Positions 36,526-44,438 of a stretch of 44,438 bases of DNA are shown piece after piece. The translations under genes and the position numbers were made by a program. The notes below the pieces were generated by a model. That model saw only the letters and a program-made list of their open reading frames with translations. It did no database searches and was not told the origin of the DNA. Position 1 is the first letter of the stretch. Each line of letters starts with the position of its first letter. The DNA comes from Streptomyces sp. AC550_RSS872 (GTDB taxonomy: Bacteria; Actinomycetota; Actinomycetes; Streptomycetales; Streptomycetaceae): positions 159,522-203,959 of the forward strand of contig NZ_JAGMUL010000114.1 of the NCBI RefSeq assembly GCF_019049285.1, read 5' to 3'.

Positions 36526-37962
36526 TCACCCACCCGGCTGATACATCCATACGGCATGTCCGCGCAGCGCCGAAAGACCTTGGTAGGTCATCCACATGGG
36601 CCGCCGCAGCTCGGTGCTGTCGCCCACCCCCCAGGACCAGATGCCGTCCGTCTGACCCGCCCACACCGCGGCGACGGCACCCTCCAGCCGGACCCGCCAC
36701 TCGTCCTCCAGCCCGTCCGCGCGGGCGATCTCCAGGGCGCCCGGCGAGAGGAGGGCGCGGGCCAGCCACGCGGCGGTGAAGTGCCGTACGTTCAGCACCT
36801 CGTGGCGCGAGGGGTCGTCCGTGCGCGGGCGGCGTACTTCCTCGTGCAGGTTGTCCAGGTCCGGGCAGGTGTCGTGCGGTGCGTCCGGGCAGGACAGCAG
36901 CCAGCGGACGCCGTCCTCGCGGGCGGTCCGGGCCCGGGCGGCGCGGGCGTCGGTGTCCTCGCCCAGGACCCGGGCGGCCCGGTCGAGGGCGACGACGGCC
37001 TGCGCGGTGTGCAGCGGTGACGGCCTTCCGTACGGCGGCTGAAGACGGTAGCCCCAGCAGCGCAGATGCTCGCGGCGCGGGTCGCTGATCGCGCCGTCCG
37101 CGAGGGCCTCGCGCAGCGTCGGAAGGAGCTCGGAGCGGGGTGCGGCGCGCAGCAGTCCGCGCAGTACGGTCGTCACGACATGCGTCGACTCCAGCCCGGC
37201 GCGGTCGAGTTGCCGGGTGAAGCCGCTCGTGCACCGGTCCACCTCCGCCGCCAGCCGCTCGGCCGACGTGCCCGCCCGGGCCAGCGCGCCCAGCACCAGC
37301 GCGGTGACCTCCGGCCGTGCCTCGGAACCCTGCGAGCGCGCCGACCAGCCGCCGCCCGGGAGCCGCAGCCGCCACAGCGTGTCCACCAGGTCGCCGGTGC
37401 TCAGCCGGCCGTCGGGCACGCCCAGGTCGAGCATGATGTGCAGGCCGTACGCGGTGCCGACGGGGGTGGGCCGGGAGGGTGTGTTCTCGCCGAGGGAGTG
37501 CGGCCAGCCCGTGAGCAGCCCACGCTCCGGGTCCTCCACGACGGACACCTGGTCGACGAGGGCGGCGTAGGCGGAGGCGAACACCTGGGGGAGCGGGCCG
37601 GGCGCACCCGGTGCCATCGCGGCCGGCCCCACGGCGGTGGCCTGCGCAAGCCCCGCGGACGCCCCTGTCCGGGCCCGCAGCAGCGCCGCCGCCAGCCACG
37701 CCGCGACGAAGGTGGCGAGCCCGCTGACGACGGAGATCACATACCGGGCCGCCGTCCCGTCGATCGTGGCGGGCAGCACACTGAACAGGAACTGGAACAC
37801 GCCGTACCCGGCGGCCGCCGCCCCGAGTCCGCCGAGCCAGCCGACGAAGCGGGCGGGAGGCGAGCCGTCCGCGGGTTCCTCGTCGGGTGAGGGAGGTGTG
37901 GAGCCGGCCTGTCGGGGCTGCCGGGACCTCAAGGGGCCGCGTCCGAGCTGCTGTTGGGACAT
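36526..37962 (-). CDS. Membrane-anchored alpha/alpha-toroid (terpenoid cyclase-like) protein
   Basis: This 478-aa protein starts at ATG 37962 (GGGAGGGAG upstream). A Pro/Ser-rich N-terminus precedes two membrane helices (FVGWLGGLGAAAAGYGVFQFLFSVLP and YVISVVSGLATFVAAWLAAALL, about 38-96). The remaining 370 residues look like a helical toroid of the prenyltransferase/squalene-cyclase type, with repeats such as TLWRLRLPGGGWSARSQGSEARPEVTALVLGAL and LHTAQAVVALDRAARVLG and the terminal GIWSWGVGDSTELRRPMWMTYQGLSALRGH. No DxDD or QW set of active cyclases is seen, so it may be a binding or signalling scaffold. It lies 37 bp upstream of the cupin-like gene. Confidence 0.75.
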   Translation of the reverse strand: MSQQQLGRGPLRSRQPRQAGSTPPSPDEEPADGSPPARFVGWLGGLGAAAAGYGVFQFLFSVLPATIDGTAARYVISVVSGLATFVAAWLAAALLRARTGASAGLAQATAVGPAAMAPGAPGPLPQVFASAYAALVDQVSVVEDPERGLLTGWPHSLGENTPSRPTPVGTAYGLHIMLDLGVPDGRLSTGDLVDTLWRLRLPGGGWSARSQGSEARPEVTALVLGALARAGTSAERLAAEVDRCTSGFTRQLDRAGLESTHVVTTVLRGLLRAAPRSELLPTLREALADGAISDPRREHLRCWGYRLQPPYGRPSPLHTAQAVVALDRAARVLGEDTDARAARARTAREDGVRWLLSCPDAPHDTCPDLDNLHEEVRRPRTDDPSRHEVLNVRHFTAAWLARALLSPGALEIARADGLEDEWRVRLEGAVAAVWAGQTDGIWSWGVGDSTELRRPMWMTYQGLSALRGHAVWMYQPGG

Positions 37963-38112
37963 GGCGCGCTCCCTCCCCCGTGGCGGCGTGTGACCTCCGC
38001 GAAGCTTCCAGTCTAAGTGGTCAGCGTGGCACCTGGGGCGGCTGCCGGACCTGCCCACTGCGCGGCCGGTTCGCGAGCGTCACGCGCAGGGGGCCGCGAG
38101 CCGCAGGGACTT

Positions 38113-38142
38113 GGCCGCCGGCCTCAGGTGTCACCGGCGGCC
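38113..38142 (-). terminator. 9-bp hairpin after the EEP phosphodiesterase gene
   Basis: GGCCGCCGG and CCGGCGGCC flank a 12-nt loop, 34 nt past the minus-strand stop at 38177. Confidence 0.5.
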
Positions 38143-38176
38143 GGGGAGGCGAACGCCGCGAATCCTGCGCGGGGGA

Positions 38177-39496
38177 TCAGCCGATCGGTGCGTACAGCAC
38201 CCCCAGCTTGTCGATCTCCTCACCGGCCCGCCCCGTGAACCCGACGATCTGCCAGCCGGACGGTGCCGTGAAGGTCCTGGCGTCCGACGCCGCCGTACCG
38301 GCGGACAGCGTGCGGCCCTTGTCGGTGGTGAAGGACGCCGAGAAGATCCGGGTACGGCTGTCCTTCTGACCCTGTGTCAGCTTGACGGAGGTGAGGTGCT
38401 CACCGGAGGCCAGCGTCAGGGACGTCGCCGTACCGCCCGTACCGCCGTGCGTGAGGGTCGTGCCGCCGTCGTGCGTCAGGGACACCGCGTCCAGGCGGGA
38501 GGCACCGCGCAGGGTCAGGGTGCGCGGGGACACCGAGGCCGGCAGGTCGTCGGCGTCGTTGAAGGCCGTGGCGTGCGGGCCGCCGAAGAAGTCGCTCGCC
38601 TTCAGGGACGGGTTGAGGGTGTAGGAGAAGTCGACGGTGTGCGGGAAGTGGTCGGACAGGTTGCCGCCCGCGGAGTCGAGGAACGACGCCCACTCGTTGT
38701 TGTAGCGGGTCGCGTCGAGCTTCAGGAGCTTGCTGCCGCGGTAGAGGACCTTGTCGACGACCTCGCAGCCGTTCGGCGGCGCCGTCGTCGGGCACACCAG
38801 CGCGTCCGCGCCCTGCGCCGGCCGGACACCGCCCTTGGCCAGCTGCACCCACGCGTCCGTCAGGCCGTTGTCGTCGGCGAGGGTGCGGATGTTGTCGCCG
38901 CTGCGGGTGTACCGGGTGTTGGTGTCGCCCATGACGATGACCGCGTTGCCGGACGAGTTCGCCCGGATGAAGTCCGACAGCTGCTCGACGTTGGCGCGGC
39001 GGGCGGCGAGCGCGGCGTCGTCGGAGTCGGCGTTGGTGTGGACGTTGTAGAGGTCCACGAACACGCCCTCCGCGAGGCGCACCCGGGCGAGGGAGAAGCC
39101 CTTGGGCGTCAGGCAGTTCGTGCCCGTGCACTTGTTCCACTTCACCCGCTGGAAGTCCTCGAAAGCGTAGTCCGAGAGGGTGTTGAGGCCGTCGCCGAAG
39201 GGCACGCCACCGCTGGTCGCGGTGCGGTGCGGGTGGTTGTCGCCCGCGTACAGGGCCGCGTGGTAGTTGAAGTCCTCCTGGACGTTCACGATGTCGTACG
39301 CCGCCAGACGCGGCGAGATCAACGGGGTGTTCTTCTCCGGATTGCCGGAGCTCAGGCCTTCCGGAAGGCCCGCGACGTTGTACGTCAGGACGTTGAAGGT
39401 GCCGGAGGTGGCGGCCGTCGCGGGTGTCGCCGCCGTGGCGGTGAGGCCGGTCAGGGCCAACGCGGCGGCCGCGAGCGTGCCGATCAGTCTTCTCAT
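38177..39496 (-). CDS. Secreted endonuclease/exonuclease/phosphatase-family phosphodiesterase with jacalin-like C-terminus
   Basis: The 439-aa secreted protein has a Sec signal (cut near TAA/TSG, about 30). The EEP fold of DNase I/sphingomyelinase enzymes covers residues 33-290: LTYNVAGLP, the metal-binding QED (73-75), YNVHTNAD, VIVMGDTNTRY (GDTN 190-193) and the catalytic SDHFPHTVDF (SDH 281-283). The C-terminal 130 residues end GWQIVGFTGRAGEEIDKLGVLYAPIG, typical of jacalin-like lectin domains, so a carbohydrate- or membrane-targeting module is fused. A sphingomyelinase or nuclease role is possible. GGAGA precedes ATG 39496. It is divergent from the PHP gene, with 239 bp between them. Confidence 0.87.
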   Translation of the reverse strand: MRRLIGTLAAAALALTGLTATAATPATAATSGTFNVLTYNVAGLPEGLSSGNPEKNTPLISPRLAAYDIVNVQEDFNYHAALYAGDNHPHRTATSGGVPFGDGLNTLSDYAFEDFQRVKWNKCTGTNCLTPKGFSLARVRLAEGVFVDLYNVHTNADSDDAALAARRANVEQLSDFIRANSSGNAVIVMGDTNTRYTRSGDNIRTLADDNGLTDAWVQLAKGGVRPAQGADALVCPTTAPPNGCEVVDKVLYRGSKLLKLDATRYNNEWASFLDSAGGNLSDHFPHTVDFSYTLNPSLKASDFFGGPHATAFNDADDLPASVSPRTLTLRGASRLDAVSLTHDGGTTLTHGGTGGTATSLTLASGEHLTSVKLTQGQKDSRTRIFSASFTTDKGRTLSAGTAASDARTFTAPSGWQIVGFTGRAGEEIDKLGVLYAPIG

Positions 39497-39735
39497 GGGG
39501 GGTGTCTCCGATGGGTGACGGCGAAGGTGAGCGCTGTTCAGGTTCGATGTCAACCAGGGTGACGTACAAGGGTCATTGGGGAAACAGTGAGAGACGTGGC
39601 AATCCGCCGCGTGCGGGGCACCCGGTCGCCACTCGCTGATCGTTCAACGTTCATGTTTCGCCTTGATCCTCCACACACGGCGCAGCAGCGCCGTAGAAGG
39701 CAGCCGCGGAAGGCAGCGGCATCGGGAGGCGTCTC

Positions 39736-41463
39736 ATGGGACACGGGCATGCGCACGGTCATCATCACCACCACCACGGACACGACCACGACCACTCGCA
39801 CGATGCGGCGGCATCCGCCCTGCCCGCCGCCTTCGACACCTCCGTGCCCGACGAGGCCCTGACCCCCGAGCAGAAGTCGCGCCGCACTCTGCTGCGCCGG
39901 GCGGGCCTGCTGGGCGCCGGGCTGGCCGCCGGCAGTGTCGTCGCCCCGACTCAGGCCGCCGCCTCCACGTCCGCCTCCGCCGCCTCCGGTGGTCGCAGAT
40001 CGAGCGGCTTCCTGTGGCTGGCCGGCGACCACCACATCCACACCCAGTACAGCAACGACGGCAAGTACCGCGTCGTCGACCAGGTCCGCCAGGGTGCCAG
40101 GCACGGCATGGACTGGATGGTCATCACCGACCACGGCAACGAGACGCACGCCAAGATCGGCGTCGAGAAGGTCAACCCGGACATCCGGGAAGCCCGCGAC
40201 GCGTACCAGGACACACTCGTCTTCCAGGGCCTGGAGTGGAACATCCCGGCCGCCGAGCACGGCACCGTCTTCGTCCACCCCGGCAGGAACGAGGTCTCCG
40301 TCCTCAAGCAGTTCGAGACCGACTACGACGGCGGCGTGAAGAAGGCGACCGACTCGACGCCCGCCAACGAGGCCCTCGCCATCGCGGGCCTCGACTTCCT
40401 CGCGGAGCAGGTCCGGCGGCGCAAGGTCAAGGACATCCTGATGCTCGCCAACCACCCCGCGCGCAAGGGCATCGACTCACCGCACGAGATCCGGGCCTGG
40501 CGCGACGCCACGTCCGCGCGCCACCGGATCGCCGTCGGCATGGAGGGCGCGCCCGGCCACCAGGCCGCCGGCATCGAGAAGTCCGTCGGCATGGGCCGCG
40601 CCCGCGGTCTGTACGACGGCAGCCCCGGCGCCAACTCCTTCGCCGGTTACCCGCTGGAGAGCTACCGCACCTGGGGCGGCTTCGACTGGATGACCGCCAC
40701 CGTCGGCGGCCTGTGGGACAGCCTCCTCGCCGAGGGCAAGCCCTGGTGGATCACCGCCAACTCCGACTCCCACAACGTCTACACGGACACCGCCAAGCGT
40801 GGCGGCCCCGACAGCGACTACACCGCCAACGGCAAGCACACCGACCCCGTCTACAGCGGCAAGATCGACCTCACCGAGGGCGACTACTGGCCCGGCCAGT
40901 ACAGCCGTACCCACGTCGGCGCCGACGGCTTCTCCTACGCAGCCGTGATGGACGGCATCCGCGCGGGCCGCGTCTGGGTCGACCACGGACAGCTCATCAG
41001 CGGCCTCGACGTCCGGGCGAGGGGCGGCCATCGCTGGGCCACGCTCGGCGGCGCCCTGCATGTCAGGAAGGGCACGAACGTCACGCTGACGGTCGACGTG
41101 GCGCTGGCCGACGGCCCCAACTGGGCCGGCTTCGTGCCGAAGCTCGCCCGCGTGGACGTCATCCAGGGCGACGTGACCGGCCCGGTCGCGGACAAGGACA
41201 CGTTCACCGCGCCGACGGCGAAGGTGGTGAAGTCGTACGAGGTGAACAGGTCGACCGGCACGGTCCGCCTCACCTACGGCCTCGGCAAGGTCGACCACCC
41301 TGTCTACGTCCGCCTGCGCGGCACCGACGGCAACCGCACCGCCGTCGGCGCGATGGGCGCGGCCGTCGACCCGGCCGGCCCGGCCATCGACGTCGTCGGC
41401 GACGCCGACCCGTGGCGCGACCTGTGGTTCTACTCCAACCCGGTGTGGATCCTCCCGTCGTGA
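39736..41463 (+). CDS. Tat-exported PHP-domain phosphoesterase with His-rich N-terminus
   Basis: This 575-aa protein starts at ATG 39736 (GGGAGG upstream). Residues 1-23 contain 13 His (MGHGHAHGHHHHHHGHDHDH and SHD). The twin-arginine signal SRRTLLRRAG comes only at 48-57, with cleavage near TQAAA (about 75). The PHP domain follows: LAGDHHIHTQYSND (98-108), WMVITDHGNETH (Asp132, His133), MLANHPARKG and WITANSDSHNVYTD give the His/Asp set for a multi-metal centre. The C-terminal part is beta-rich. It is a probable exported phosphoesterase of unknown substrate. Its stop overlaps the next gene's GTG (GTGA), so the two are coupled. Confidence 0.88.
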   Translation: MGHGHAHGHHHHHHGHDHDHSHDAAASALPAAFDTSVPDEALTPEQKSRRTLLRRAGLLGAGLAAGSVVAPTQAAASTSASAASGGRRSSGFLWLAGDHHIHTQYSNDGKYRVVDQVRQGARHGMDWMVITDHGNETHAKIGVEKVNPDIREARDAYQDTLVFQGLEWNIPAAEHGTVFVHPGRNEVSVLKQFETDYDGGVKKATDSTPANEALAIAGLDFLAEQVRRRKVKDILMLANHPARKGIDSPHEIRAWRDATSARHRIAVGMEGAPGHQAAGIEKSVGMGRARGLYDGSPGANSFAGYPLESYRTWGGFDWMTATVGGLWDSLLAEGKPWWITANSDSHNVYTDTAKRGGPDSDYTANGKHTDPVYSGKIDLTEGDYWPGQYSRTHVGADGFSYAAVMDGIRAGRVWVDHGQLISGLDVRARGGHRWATLGGALHVRKGTNVTLTVDVALADGPNWAGFVPKLARVDVIQGDVTGPVADKDTFTAPTAKVVKSYEVNRSTGTVRLTYGLGKVDHPVYVRLRGTDGNRTAVGAMGAAVDPAGPAIDVVGDADPWRDLWFYSNPVWILPS

Positions 41464-41972
41464 CGCCGTACGTTCTGACGGTGGACGCGGACGTCAGGGA
41501 CCTCCGCGCGGCCGACCGCCTGCTGCACACGCTGGCGGCCGAACTCGCCCTCCCCGAGGGTGTGTTCGGCTGCACCCACCTGGTGCGGGGCGACCGCCCG
41601 CGCGTGGCCTGCTCCCTGGCCCTGCCGACCGAGCCGCTCCTGCGTACCGCCCAGGAGCGGCTCACGGCCGGCGGGCACGCGGTGTCGCCCGGGGCTCCGG
41701 ACGCGGTGGGCCGCGCCGTTCTCTATCCGGGCGTCTCCTCCCTGACCGGCACGCTGACGATCGCGGACCTGCTGTCGCGCTCCGCGATCGACCGTGTGAC
41801 GGTCCTGGGCAGCCCGGGCCCGCCTGCCCCGGACACCCGCCTGGTGACGGGCGGTCATGTGCGCCCCCAATGGCAGAACGACAAACTCGTCCTGACCACC
41901 ATGCCGGCGGTGGGCGGCACGCTCGTGCCGTTCGAGGTGGCGGATCCCACGCCGTGCTGTGCGGACCACTGA
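41460..41972 (+). CDS. Hypothetical 170-aa protein coupled to the PHP gene
   Basis: It starts at GTG 41460 overlapping the PHP stop by 4 nt. The protein is cytoplasmic, with no signal or membrane segment. VLTVDADVRDLRAADRLLHTLAAELALPEGVFGCTHLVRGDRPRVACSLAL and TLTIADLLSRSAIDRVTVLGSPG show mixed alpha/beta character. The C-terminus ends PTPCCADH, a Cys-Cys-x-x-His tail that could bind metal. No family is recognised. Its coupling to an exported His-rich PHP protein suggests a role in maturation or metal supply (inference only). Confidence 0.72.
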   Translation: MTPYVLTVDADVRDLRAADRLLHTLAAELALPEGVFGCTHLVRGDRPRVACSLALPTEPLLRTAQERLTAGGHAVSPGAPDAVGRAVLYPGVSSLTGTLTIADLLSRSAIDRVTVLGSPGPPAPDTRLVTGGHVRPQWQNDKLVLTTMPAVGGTLVPFEVADPTPCCADH

Positions 41973-42031
41973 GGGGCGGCACCATACGGGCGCCGGCTCC
42001 GGGCTGGTCGCCCTCCTCGGCGGCGGTGGGT

Positions 42032-42844
42032 TCAAGGGGCATCCGTTGACCCCCGAGTAGTGGCCCAACGCCCACCGCCACGGCCACCGCGCCCCCAGAT
42101 ACGCCACCAGCCTCAGCAGGGGCGAGGAAGCCGCCAGCCAGTACGCGACGCCGGTGTCATGGCCCGTGAGGACCGCGGCCGGGAAGTACGCGACGAAGGC
42201 GAGGGGGAGGGCGAAGGTGAGGAAGCCGCCGACCGCCTTGGGCAGGACGTTCAGCGGGTAGCTGCCGAAGGTGCCGAGCAGCTCCTCCAGCCAGCGGCCC
42301 CAGTAGTCGGCGGCGGGGTAGCGCAGGCACGCGGCCACGCCGGTGAACAGGGCCGCCTCCAGGAGCATCCCGCCGATCACCGCCGCGACCAGGTAGGAGA
42401 CCCGGCCCGCCGACCAGTCCAGGGTGCTGCGGCCGAGCGCGCCCGCCATCAGGCCGGCCGCGACCGTCAGGTCACCGATCGCGTTGGTCGGGAAGTAGGC
42501 GAGCTGGACCTGGCGGTGCACCGGCATCGGGCGGAGCAGATAGATGTCGATCCGCCCCTCCTGGACCTGGCGGCCGATGAAGTGCATCCGGCCGAGGAGC
42601 AGCACGAAGAACCCGTGCGCGAGCATCCGGATCGCCGGGATCAGCAGGACGTCCGAGCTGTCCCAGCCGCCCATCCCGGTGAACCGGGCCAGCAGCACCG
42701 TCGCGAACACGATCACCGACATCTGCAAGATCGCGCCGATCGCGATGTTCAGCAGGAACTCGGTGCGGTACTCCACGAGGAGCGGATGTTGAGCAGCGAG
42801 ATGCGCCAGACCAGACGCAGGGACTTCACGGCTTTCGACGACAT
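42032..42844 (-). pseudogene. ABC-2 type permease with two frameshifts
   Basis: The gene begins MSSKAVKSLRLVWRISLLNIRSS at ATG 42844, one base after the ATPase remnant's stop and preceded by GGAGG. A one-base loss at about 42774-42785 shifts the frame to VEYRTEFLLNIAIGAILQ and the rest of a six-helix permease (RIDIYLLRPMPVHRQVQLAYFPTNAIGDL, YFPAAVLTGHDTGVAYWLAASSPL). At the C-terminus no stop follows HYSGVNG. One G fewer in the run at 42050-42054 would end the protein at TGA 42032. The permease family is ABC-2 (PF06182-like exporters). Together with the broken ATPase this is probably a decayed transporter; sequencing error cannot be excluded for the single-base changes. Confidence 0.75.
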
Positions 42845-42845
42845 C

Positions 42846-43075
42846 TCAGCCTCCCTGCGAGATCAGCATCTTGATGGTGGTGGACTTGCCGGCGCCGTTC
42901 GGGCCGAGCAGGGCGAGGAGTTCGCCGCCGGCGACGGAGAACGACACGTCGGACACGGCGTGCTTGGCGACCCTCTCCGGGTTGACCAGAGAGCGCAGTG
43001 CGCCGCGAAGCCGGGGCGGCGGACGGTGGTGTGGAAGGTTCGGGACAGACCGCGAACCTCGATACTGCCAATCAA
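42846..43075 (-). pseudogene. Truncated ABC transporter ATPase remnant
   Basis: A TTG start at 43075 gives SIEVRGLSRTFHTTVRRPGF. After a one-base shift near 43001-43006 the frame continues RGALRSLVNPERVAKHAVSD and then VSFSVAGGELLALLGPNGAGKSTTIKML. The latter holds the Walker A motif. Directly afterwards it ends ISQGG and TGA. The Q-loop, ABC signature, Walker B and switch His are all missing, so about 230 residues have been deleted between Walker A and the original C-terminus. The ribosome-binding site for the permease inside the end is retained. The protein cannot be functional. Confidence 0.8.
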
Positions 43076-43106
43076 GTGGCATCAACTCCCTTGCGGCGAA
43101 CGCACA

Positions 43107-43142
43107 GTGCGGCCGGCCGGCATCGCTGCCGACCGGCCGCAC
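43107..43142 (-). terminator. Strong hairpin after lacZ
   Basis: GTGCGGCCGG and CCGGCCGCAC form a 10-bp stem. Inside it, after one C/A mismatch, CGGCA-TCGC-TGCCG adds 5 bp. It lies 57 nt past the lacZ stop on the minus strand. Confidence 0.6.
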
Positions 43143-43199
43143 ACGTCCCTCCGAACGCTGTCGGAAAGTCGATCAATCGGTCCATCGATTTACGGTTTC

Positions 43200-44438
43200 T
43201 CACTCCGTGATCGAGAACACGAACGAGAACTCCGTCGGCTCGGCCTTCAGGAAGTACCGCGGCAGCGGGCCCGGACCGCAGGACTGCGATCCGATGCCGT
43301 GCTGACCGTGGTCGAGGTTGACCCAGACGGTGTCGCCCGGCGTGAGGTCGGTCAGATGCCGGGCGGCGTCCAGCTGCTCGTTGGTCCAGCGGCGGGCGCT
43401 GAACCAGAACTCCGGGTCGCCGTCGATCCGCAGCCCGCCGAGCTCCACCCAGCGCACGTCGGCGCGGGCGCCGTTCTCCTGCGGGCGGACGTACGGCGTC
43501 TGGAGCTCGTCGACGGTGGAGTGCCAGCGGCCCAGCATGGACGCCGACTTGGTGTCCGGGTACGCCTCGCCGGGACCGCCGCCGAACCACTTCACGGCGT
43601 CCGCCTGCGCGAGCCCGAACCGGATGCCGAGCCGGGGCAGGGGAATCGTCCAGTCGCCCTCCGGCTTCACGGACACGGTCAGCCGCAGCCGCTCGCCGTC
43701 GGAGGTCCAGCGGTACACCGTGGCGAGCCCCACCTCCCAGGCGGCGGGCGCCACCCGGGTCCGCACGGTCAGCGCGTCGTCGCCCAGCTCCACGGCGTCC
43801 AGACGGTGCCGCATGCGGTGCAGGCCGTACTTGCGCCACAGCATCCCGAAGCGGGTGTCCGTCTGCCATTCGGCACCGTCGTCGTTGTCGGTGGTGGCCC
43901 GCCACACGTCCAGACGCGGAGCCGTCACCTCGACACCGCCGATGGTCTTGAGTGCTCCGGTACGGGCGTCGAAGGAGGCCGGGCCGAGGTAGATCAGCTT
44001 CTCGCTCGCCGTGGGGTGGTCGGTCGCGGCCACCGTGGGCAGCGGACGGGCGGAGACGGGGAACTGTCCCCACGCGACCTCGTGGTCCTTCGGTCCCCAC
44101 GCCGTGTCCGACGCCAGCAGCGCCCGCACCGTCCACTGGGTCTCGGCGCCCTGCGCGTCCGCCGGCGGCTGCGGCAGCTTCACGTCCGCGGACTCGCCCG
44201 GTGCCAGCGCAGGCACGGCCAGGGCGCCCGCCTTCACCGTCTCGCCGTCCACCTGGTACGACCACTCGAACGCGAGCGCCGACAGGTCGGTGAAGTCGTA
44301 CTTGTTCGTCACGCGTACGGTGCCGTCGGCTCCGTCGCCCTCGATCCGGACCGGCTCGATGACCTTCTTGTACTCGACGAGCCCGGGGGAGGGCCGCCGG
44401 TCCGGGAAGATCAGGCCGTCGCAGACGAAGTTGCCGTC
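43200..44438 (-). CDS. lacZ: GH2 beta-galactosidase, C-terminal part (5' end outside window)
   Basis: The last 412 residues of a LacZ-type glycosidase are present, reading in from the window edge as DGNFVCDGLIFPDRRPSPGL followed by VEYKKVIEPV. This is the end of the catalytic TIM barrel of family GH2. The following domains match the LacZ layout: a beta-sandwich (VRVTNKYDFTDLSALAFEWSYQVDG) and the large Bgal_small_N domain (WRATTDNDDGAEW, VKWFGGGPGEAYPDTKSASMLGRW, the PQENGARADVRWVEL motif near the substrate pocket and VNLDHGQHGIGSQSCGPGPL). It hydrolyses beta-D-galactosides and could finish galacto-oligosaccharides, but it is separated from the polysaccharide locus by 9 kb and no operator was seen near its 3' end. 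Confidence 0.93.
   Translation of the reverse strand, partial: DGNFVCDGLIFPDRRPSPGLVEYKKVIEPVRIEGDGADGTVRVTNKYDFTDLSALAFEWSYQVDGETVKAGALAVPALAPGESADVKLPQPPADAQGAETQWTVRALLASDTAWGPKDHEVAWGQFPVSARPLPTVAATDHPTASEKLIYLGPASFDARTGALKTIGGVEVTAPRLDVWRATTDNDDGAEWQTDTRFGMLWRKYGLHRMRHRLDAVELGDDALTVRTRVAPAAWEVGLATVYRWTSDGERLRLTVSVKPEGDWTIPLPRLGIRFGLAQADAVKWFGGGPGEAYPDTKSASMLGRWHSTVDELQTPYVRPQENGARADVRWVELGGLRIDGDPEFWFSARRWTNEQLDAARHLTDLTPGDTVWVNLDHGQHGIGSQSCGPGPLPRYFLKAEPTEFSFVFSITE

Noticed and set aside
39580..39670. GTTCA-type direct repeats resembling a PHO box between the EEP and PHP genes
   Set aside because: The repeats are spaced 7 bp rather than the 11 bp of Streptomyces PHO boxes, and only two partial units are present.
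1..44438. CRISPR arrays, tRNA or rRNA genes, prophage or integrative-element ends
   Set aside because: No regularly spaced direct repeats, no recognisable tRNA-like segments and no integrase or phage genes were found.

Overview
The window is Streptomyces-like DNA. It has very high GC with strong GC bias at third codon positions, frequent GTG starts, several twin-arginine (Tat) signal peptides, start codons placed directly after TANNNT hexamers, and short intergenic repeats typical of that genus. No tRNA, rRNA or CRISPR array was seen. The first and last genes (an SsuA-like lipoprotein and a lacZ-type beta-galactosidase) run off the window.

Layout. (1) 1-6353, minus strand: an assimilatory sulfate-reduction operon. 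It starts with a 27-codon leader peptide, then a ferredoxin-type sulfite reductase (sirA), a 59-aa double-CxxC protein, cysH, cysC, cysD, cysN, two tiny ORFs and a sulfonate-type binding lipoprotein. Together they take up a sulfur source, activate sulfate to APS/PAPS, and reduce it to sulfite and sulfide. (2) 6400-18157: housekeeping and accessory genes: GNAT, a secreted hypothetical, a GAF regulator, an AidB-like acyl-CoA dehydrogenase, YihY, an NmrA-like protein, two AraC-type regulators, two VOC proteins and a DUF5954-like protein. Several appear to be leaderless. A 184-bp MITE-like element sits exactly on the yihY stop codon. (3) 18158-20464: hairpin-rich spacers, a Tat-exported ferritin-like protein, an SRPBCC protein and a second small inverted-repeat element.

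(4) 20465-34091: a plant cell-wall polysaccharide locus. It holds a LacI regulator, a type-B carboxylesterase, a secreted beta-strand-repeat protein with a C-terminal membrane anchor, a GH43 arabinofuranosidase-type enzyme, a GH43_24-type exo-beta-1,3-galactanase with CBM13, a PL4-type rhamnogalacturonan lyase, a rhamnogalacturonan acetylesterase-type SGNH enzyme and a DUF2264 protein. mmuM lies inside it and looks like an unrelated passenger. AGCGCT-centred palindromes occur at the lacI promoter and at both divergent promoters of the locus, which suggests one regulon directed at rhamnogalacturonan-I or arabinogalactan side chains. No sugar transporter is present.

(5) 34527-41972: ICL/PEP-mutase family protein, Nudix hydrolase, a cupin-like protein paired with a membrane-anchored toroid-like protein, a secreted EEP phosphodiesterase, and a Tat-exported PHP-domain protein with a His-rich leader, coupled to a 170-aa unknown. 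(6) 42032-43075: a decayed ABC-2 exporter (ATPase cut after Walker A, permease frameshifted), followed by the C-terminal part of a GH2 beta-galactosidase.
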